A stretch of 64,000 bases of DNA from assembly GCF_023278565.1 (NCBI RefSeq), contig NC_064675.1:7316001-7380000 (forward strand). Reading direction: 5' to 3'. Below the pieces are notes generated by a model. That model had not been told where the DNA came from and made no database searches. It saw nothing but the letters and a program-made list of their open reading frames with translations. This document shows, one piece after another, positions 58,122-64,000 of this stretch. The DNA comes from Colletotrichum lupini. Taxonomy: Eukaryota > Ascomycota > Sordariomycetes > Glomerellales > Glomerellaceae. Both the position numbers and the translations under genes were made by a program. Numbering within the stretch: the stretch's first letter is position 1; each line of letters begins with the position of its first letter.

Positions 58122-59744
58122 CTAGGTGGCAAAGGCTGGCCACGAGTCTGCAGCCACTCCTGACAAGATTTTCTCCAATTCATCTGGATCTTTGGGTACA
58201 TCTGTTAAGTTCATGCTGCCAGACTCCGTGACTAGAAGGTCATCTTCGATACTAGGAGGCAGTTTCAACATCGCGAGGTTCTATTGGGACTTGTTGAGAA
58301 CTCACCTTACGCCCCCAACATCCCAATATCGGTTCAATACCTTTTCGTTAATAAACTTTGAGAGTCTTCTATCACGGAGAAGAGGCCGAATCACATGTTC
58401 GTTAAAGCGTATCTAGTTGTGTTAGCTCCAGAGAAAGGAAACTTCGTAGTTCTGTGAGAAATCGGGAGGTGGGAATGGAACTCACGCTTGGTTCCACCGT
58501 GACAATGCATCCCGCAGGTAGAAGTCTTCTGACTCTCAAGTACTTGAACATGGGATCGAGATTGTCATCAGTCATGTCGCATTGACCTCCGGTATCATGT
58601 GTGTCCATGCCCAGAAAATGGCCAAGTCCGTGGGACATGAAAGCAGTGCTGATTCTTTCTCTCAGAATCTCATCCTTGTCCCCTTTCAAGATCCCAAGGG
58701 CTAGGAGACCATCAATCGCAACTTTGTGTGCCAATACATGCAGATCATCCCACAACACCCCTTCCTTCAATTCTGCAATGCATTGTTGTTGCATATCCAG
58801 CACGATATCATAGATCGCGCGTGATTCGCGGGTAAATCTGCCAGAGATAGGAAGAGTTCGAGTCTGTTTTGTGTTAGTCGGATTCAGGAGAAAGGTAAGG
58901 AAGACAAGCTCACAATGTCGGCGCCATAGCAGTTCCACTCAGCTCCAGCGTCCACTACGACCACATCCTTAGGCTTGACACTTTAATAGAGGTTTTGATT
59001 GTTGCTCTCGTAGTGCATCTTTGCCGCTGTGCGCCCGCTTGCGACAATGCTCGGATAGGCTTGAACCTTTCCTCCCTGTTTCGTGCTTTCTCCCAGAAAC
59101 ACCCCATCAATCTCTGATTCGGTTCTGCATTCCTTGAAGGACTTGATCACCGCTCGATGTGAAATAGAACTGATGATGTTTGCCTCGTGCATTAAAGCAA
59201 TTTCGTAATCATCTTTGATCACTCGGCACTCGTCAATTGCTTCTTTGAGTAGGCTCGAGTCCACTGTCGTTTCCGTAGGAAAGTTATCACTAGGCCTCTG
59301 GTGGTCGCCGATGGTGAATATTACAGCCCCGTGCTGGCATGCTTGGCTTCCGATGAAGCCTAATGATGATTGGAGTTCTGTGTTGGACAACACAGAGTCA
59401 ACATCGTACTTGCCAAGGATTTCCTCGTTCGATAGGGGCAATCCAGACCAGATGATATCTTCGGGGTCGATGGGTGGGACAAAGAGCGTCAAATGAGCCT
59501 TTCTGATGTCGTAGATCAGATGGCAGTTGGGAGTGGTAATACCAGTCAAGTACATGAAGGGCCTCAGCTGTCGGTACGGAATCGCTAGGTCTGTATCATC
59601 GTAGAATTCCTCTCGGGCCCCCGTAAGAAAAAGAAAACCGTTTGTGTAAGGCATCTTAGCATGGATGTACTGAGCTACGCGTAATGCGTGTGCCTTGGCG
59701 GGATACTTCCCTATCAGGCCGTTGAGGGCCCCCTCCGCATGCAT
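58122..59744 (-). pseudogene. M24B Xaa-Pro aminopeptidase (prolidase-like) with an in-frame stop
   Basis: Metallo-aminopeptidase family that cleaves Xaa-Pro bonds. Minus exons 59744-58914, 58863-58486, 58412-58306 and 58251-58122 sum to 482 codons in one frame. Introns are 50, 73 and 54 nt with proper borders. The N-terminal creatinase-like domain includes QLRPFMYLTGITTPNCHLIYD. Catalytic-domain landmarks are [17 protein letters not shown] (two metal Asp), [17 protein letters not shown] (His), VTVEPS (Glu) and YWDVGGV..IEDDLLV (Glu), so all five ligands are preserved. Codon 254, however, is TAA (58985-58983), between NQNLY and SVKPKDVVVVD. No intron of suitable length removes it without also deleting the conserved MHYES. 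The truncated product would lack every metal ligand. A CAA-to-TAA change is the simplest cause. Otherwise intact, so loss is recent, or the base is an error. Confidence 0.85.
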
Positions 59745-60227
59745 AATGGCGTTGTTGTGAAGTATAATAAAGAAAACTGAGAGCGTTTCACCAAAGAAAC
59801 GAGTGCACTTAGGATGATGAGAGCTGAGAAACCCCGCCTACTTTATACTTACCCTAATACTCTCGGTTTTCAGAAGCAGATATTACTTTGATTAGGACTG
59901 CTGGCCAAAATCCAGCCTTGGTCTCGACTTCGGGCCGAAGCCTTGTTCTTCCTTCGTAGGTATTAATAGGAGTTTGGGGTGATTGACACACTAGCCGAAG
60001 CCGATACATTCATTTGCTGCCAGTGACCGAAGCCGAGAATGAGCGCCGCTTTGCGACCATAGCTGCTGACAAAGGCGGCTGGAACCATGCAAGAAAATTC
60101 AATCGCTCAGTCAATCAACCAGTAATGTCGTCTTACCTAGGAGGAGTCGCTTCGGTCGATGAATAGACCAAACGTCTGTTACTGCGTATACGCTCACATT
60201 CGCTCGAATCTATTGCCTGCTTGAACC
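59745..60227. promoter_or_regulatory. Divergent promoter between aminopeptidase and Zn2Cys6 regulator
   Basis: 483 bases between divergent starts. A CTTTATAC box (reverse GTATAAAG) lies near 59841-59848, about 100 bases upstream of the aminopeptidase ATG. Two GGCCGAAGCC-like or CCGAAGCCGA repeats occur near 59932-60034. No gene is supported. Confidence 0.4.
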
Positions 60228-62407
60228 ATGGTCCCCGTTGATTTTTCCTCACCGTCTTGTCGCAACACCCGTCAGCCGCCGTGTGCCCCTTGTCGCAGCC
60301 GGAAGCTTGCTTGCGACCGCTCACAGCCAATATGCAATCGCTGTCAGAGAGCACGAACTAAGCTCAACTGCATATACCCGTCAAAACCGCAGCTGGAGAC
60401 ACATACGCCGGATTTAGCTGCCGACCTCGGTATTGAGACCGGTCCCAGCCTCGGACAGGAAGCAGTAGCAAATACCACGTCAAATTCTACTCCTTCGGGC
60501 TATTTCGGCTACACAAGTCATAATAAAGTTTTTGAAGAGACTGAGTTTGACCTTTTCCTAGCCAGTGGAGGCACTTCGCTTTTGGACCCCAACAAAAGGC
60601 TCGCACAAAGTCACGAAGAAAGTCACGATAGAGTCATCTTTCGTGAGCTCCCGTCACCTTGCCAAGAATCGGCTCTATTCGTGCTACGTTGTTTGCCTAG
60701 CTTGCAGGCGGACTCTCATGAACCCTTCCATGAGCAGAAGGGATGGAACCATATTGCTGTTAATCGGATCATCAAATCACTCCAAGCTGCATTTGAAACG
60801 TCGCCGGACGAGGGCGCCAAATGCTTTAGCGACTTGGCCGAGATCCTCTGTAGGAATACCCGACGAGCTGTTGAGGATGAGCAGGATGACGCTTCTCAAT
60901 GGATCAGTCAGTTTCATGACCAAAACCTCCGTTGGGAATCCATAGGACTGCTGTGGGCCAGTATCGCACGTGTTTCGGATGACATTGGTTCTTTGTATCG
61001 TCATCATTTGAACGCTTTCTCGGAGAGCGTATCTCCTCGAACAGCTCAAGCCTGTCTAGGCTATTGCATTGAGCTTTCACGTACCTTTACTGATGGCAAC
61101 GATCTGTTATTGGAGCTTTGCCTGCGAAAAGCAATCTTTGATTCCATTGTTGATGGTGATGCCTGTAATTACTACGACCCTTCAAAAATCCTTTGGTGTC
61201 GGTGCTAATTGCTCATAGGCATCTCGAGCTATGTACCTCATAGTCTGTCTGTCACTATGCTCACGTATCTTGGATACCATAGTCTAGAAAATGGGCCCTC
61301 TTACGAACCAACGCTTTGCTCCGAGAATCGGCGACGAATCGTGGCTCAGGTTTTTACTAGTGATAAATTTGCTGTCTCTTTCACTGGCCGGCCGCCTCTC
61401 TTGACAAACAGCTTCTGCTCTGCTCCAATGCCTCTCGACATTAGCGACGAAGACCTTGCATCAGACAAGACTACTTTGGCCCATGCAATTCAATCCCTTG
61501 ACGACCAGGGCTGGAACATGAGTGGGAAAATACATCCTTCGACTATCATTCGGGCACGATACATGATTGCCAGCATCCGAGACGAACTCATTGCTGCCGC
61601 GTTATCTCACAATAAGCAGGTAGAGCGCGATCAAATTCAGTTCGTAAATCTTCCATCTTTTTATTAATTGAGGTGGACTAATATCTGGGGACAGAGCCTT
61701 GAAGAATCGACAACTCGTATTCCCTTCCAAGATTCCAGAAGCCTTGAGATATAGTCTAAACGATCTCAATGATTCTGATCTTGACAGTCGAACTCTGCAT
61801 TTCAGGATTATGCTCCAACTCGATCATCTGAAAACCCTCTTCTTTGCAGAAAGGTTACTTCTACGCTGCAGCAATTTCGACGACACTGAGCTGCTCTCAA
61901 CAAGTTTCGATCTTGTGAGGTTGACTATCGAACTCTGGAAGCACCGAGACTCTCTTAACGATCCTGTCATTCTACGTGACTTTGAATGGCTGGTAAGAAG
62001 CCCCTTAACTTATTGTATGTACTTACTGAACTGGAATTTAGCTGTTAGAGTATGGTGCCCCTGCTGGTGGTATCCTATGTCAAGGATTGCTTCAGCCGAG
62101 CCCTACGTATTCCAACACTCAAAACACTGAAATGACAAGATCCTCTATTGTGCAACAGCTCAGTCTGCTAATAGGGTTCCTCGATTGGGTTCCTCCTTCT
62201 GCACCTGCTGGACAGTCATGCGCCAGCTTCAAGCACCTCATCCAGTGTGTCTTGGACCACCATCTGAATGACAACGATTGGCAACAAGACGCAAGAAGTC
62301 CGAGTATCTCGGAATCGAGGCCACTGCAGTTATCTGCTTTTCGCTTTGCCTTATTAAACACTTTCGACTGGTTCGTTCCAAGTCCATTAGGGTCAAGTAA
62401 CAGGTAA
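60228..62407 (+). CDS. Zn2Cys6 transcription factor
   Basis: Nuclear regulator with an N-terminal binuclear zinc cluster. Exons 60228-61164, 61219-61639, 61695-61992 and 62042-62407 give 673 residues. The first intron (GTAATT..CTAAT..ATAG, 54 nt) removes an apparent stop at 61206. The second uses a less common GTTCGT donor, chosen because it keeps the frame into GCC-TTG-AAG, and the third is a 49-nt GTAAGA..TAG intron. The zinc cluster is complete: C19, C22, C29, C36, C39 and C48 in PPCAPCRSRKLACDRSQPIC and following. The middle region contains LRWESIGLLWASIARVSDDI and ISSYVPHSLSVTMLTYLGYH, both typical of the fungal_trans-like group. The C-terminal FALLNTFDWFVPSPLG is a shared end motif of this class. 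Targets are unknown. The gene is divergent from the aminopeptidase. Confidence 0.85.
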
Positions 62408-62828
62408 TAAAAGTTATCAAATATGTAAGAATCGTTAGCTGATTAGCCAACAAATTCTCACTACTTCGATAAGTACCCTGGTGCTGTTTACAGAATGCTG
62501 CCTTTCTGCTGAAAGCTCTTGTGATTACGTGAATTTGACCGCCAAACATGTTGGGTAGGGAACCAATGTTGTTTCAATTTTGAACAACGCGGAAGGTTCG
62601 TATCCTTAATTTAATGTAGCGCCGCCTGGAGATGGGCAAGGCACGGTACTTGAGATTCGAACAGGTCAATCTCAAATGCTTCAGAATAGTTATTATACTC
62701 CATTCTACCTGACGACTAACGGATGGCAGAAAAATCGGGATTCACGCGACAGCTAGCACTTCACTCTGATAAATAACCTTCTGTTTGGAGCTGGACTCAT
62801 GTTCTCGAAGAAAAACTGAAGCCTACGT
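62408..62828. other. Convergent intergenic region
   Basis: 421 bases between the regulator's stop and the secreted protein's stop. Likely two terminators; no gene is supported. Confidence 0.45.
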
Positions 62829-63553
62829 TCAGAGCTTCGAGGCCATGAAACGGTAGTAGGCCAAGCAGTTCCAGTCGGCAGAGTACTGGCCGCCAGATAA
62901 TGCAATCCACTCCTCGCCTACAGCCAATATATGTTAGCATTTGTGTCTCGTCAAGTTCATCATAGGAACAGCCATACCCTTTCTCACAACCCTATCGAGA
63001 TTGCCCTTGGACGATGTCGTAGTACCACCGTAATCGATACTATGATGAGAGCAGGTTTAGTACATATCAACGCATCCCTCTACCGAAATGCATCTTGGAG
63101 GAAATCTTACCGCTGCATTCTCTTGACTTCGTCCCAATCGTGTCTGGTCTGAGTCCATGTGTTGGGATTGTCTGTCAGACGTCTGACGTGAAGATAGCTG
63201 GCCTTGAACTTCTTTTGGAAGACAGCAGTTTTTCCAATGATTAGACCGGTATGCAGACAGCCCGTCTGATCAATGGTGTACTGCTGAGAAGGAGTCATGC
63301 CCTTTTGGCCAGGATACGCCTTGTTGCAGGACATGAAGTAGTAGTATGTGTTGTGCGAAAGGGTGCCGACGACTTTCTCGGCCTCTATCCATGCCGCACT
63401 AGAGTCGCGGGATAAGATACCGTCGGCGTCGAATACATTACTTTCTGTGGTAGCTAAGTCGCCTCGAGCGCGTACTGCGAGCTCTGTGTCGGGGTTCGGA
63501 AGTGCCAGGCCGGAGGCGGCGGCGCAGTAGGCGAGAAGTTGCAGAAACCTCAT
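62829..63553 (-). CDS. Small secreted protein of unknown function
   Basis: Minus exons 63553-63111, 63039-62978 and 62917-62829 give 197 residues. The introns carry strong branch points: TGTACTAAAC in the first (63040-63110) and TGCTAACAT in the second (62918-62977). The first ~19 residues, MRFLQLLAYCAAASGLALP, form a signal peptide. The mature part has few cysteines (in MSCNKAYPG, TGCLHTG and DWNCLAYY) and a Tyr/Trp-rich C-terminus, GGQYSADWNCLAYYRFMASK. A basic segment, FKASYLHVRRL, precedes a Trp-containing acidic stretch. I do not recognise the family. Size, secretion and lack of known domains make it an effector-like or cell-surface candidate by general criteria only. The downstream two exons are easy to miss because exon 1 alone ends at an in-frame stop in the intron. 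Confidence 0.75.
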
Positions 63554-63861
63554 TGCGAATGTTCAAAAGACACTGTGCGCTGAAACTCTGATGATCATGA
63601 TTGACTATGCAACGTAAAGTAGAATTGCAGTTGCAAACCATTTATACGTGAGATATTTCAACTTTTCAAGCTGATAGTCTCTTACCTAGTCCGCGCAACA
63701 CCAAAGTCCCCGTCCTCGGCCATCCCGTATGGTAACCAAACCACTCACCCATCTGATGGTCTTAGACATCAAAACCTAGATAGATTCCAGCGAAAAAACG
63801 CCGTCTAAGTTGAAGGCAATTTCCGTGTTCAAGAAAGGCTCTTCGACAATCAATTCTCACC
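63554..63861. other. Divergent intergenic region at the right edge
   Basis: 308 bases between divergent starts. A TTTATACG box (reverse strand) at about 63641-63648 lies about 90 bases upstream of the secreted protein ATG. No gene is supported. Confidence 0.35.
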
Positions 63862-64000
63862 ATGGCCAATATACAGGAATGGCGTAAAGCTAGACTTCTA
63901 TCCGTAGTAAGTGTTCTCTTCCTGATTGAAGCGAGAGATCCCACGAGTCGGAGCCGCCGGTGGGATATTGACTGCACGCTTGCCAACGCCTCATGAGCAA
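63862..64000 (+). CDS. First exon of a gene running off the window (tentative)
   Basis: ATG at 63862 sits in an ideal fungal context (CTCACCATGG). It opens MANIQEWRKARLLSV, after which a consensus donor GTAAGT starts at 63907. Without splicing the frame ends soon after. The length and downstream parts are outside the window, so no function can be assigned. Confidence 0.35.

Noticed and set aside
61165..61218. Apparent nonsense codon at 61206 in the third regulator
   Set aside because: It falls in a well-formed 54-nt intron with GTAATT donor, CTAAT branch point and ATAG acceptor that restores a family-like sequence, so the gene is not broken.

Overview
The window is nuclear DNA from a filamentous ascomycete (Pezizomycotina). 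Genes are split by many short introns of about 50-130 bases with GTRNGY-type donors, CTRAY-like branch points and YAG acceptors. Three Zn2Cys6-type regulators, fungal CAZymes and fungal transporters are present. Two blocks are extremely A+T-rich, TpA-rich and full of stops, as produced by repeat-induced point mutation (RIP) of transposons. I cannot name the genus. The landscape is that of a two-speed genome with AT isochores. Left arm (1-12.1 kb): a tRNA-Gln(CUG) with an 11-nt intron, a carbonyl-reductase-like SDR, a protein with a fungal STAND-like N-terminus and a dead retropepsin-like C-terminus, a secreted amidase, and a secreted GMC oxidoreductase carrying a frameshift. From about 12.17 to 22.64 kb lies a RIP-degraded island. 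Inside it is a nested element of about 3.4 kb with long inverted repeats (14.21-17.64 kb), a 19-base G run, and a short island of normal composition near 21.6 kb. Next comes an ABCG-type transporter gene (23.5-28.6 kb) cut by a 2.0-kb Fot1/pogo element with a TA target duplication. Removing the element restores one open frame. The 29.8-45.7 kb segment holds a borate/bicarbonate-type anion transporter and then a compact glycoside-use cluster: a Zn2Cys6 regulator (minus), a divergent GH3 beta-glucosidase with a PA14 insert, a GH78 alpha-L-rhamnosidase-like enzyme, and an MFS sugar transporter. Neither hydrolase has a signal peptide, so the inferred route is import of a plant rhamnoglucoside (rutinoside or naringin-like) followed by cytosolic hydrolysis. 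A TCCGCGGA palindrome sits in the shared TF/GH3 promoter, and close variants sit in the transporter promoter. The transporter itself is broken by a 3.2-kb hAT-like element (inverted ends, 8-bp target duplication) plus a CAG-to-TAG nonsense change. From 46.3 to 54.1 kb there is a small accessory set: an NmrA-like NAD(P) reductase, an FAD monooxygenase, a divergent regulator with a damaged zinc cluster, and a Caps_synth-type glycosyltransferase. The right arm (56.8-64 kb) holds a four-helix membrane protein, an M24B aminopeptidase gene with one in-frame stop, a third Zn2Cys6 regulator, a small secreted protein, and the first exon of a gene leaving the window. The most notable property is the number of otherwise intact genes with a single recent lesion, two of them clean transposon insertions into exons.
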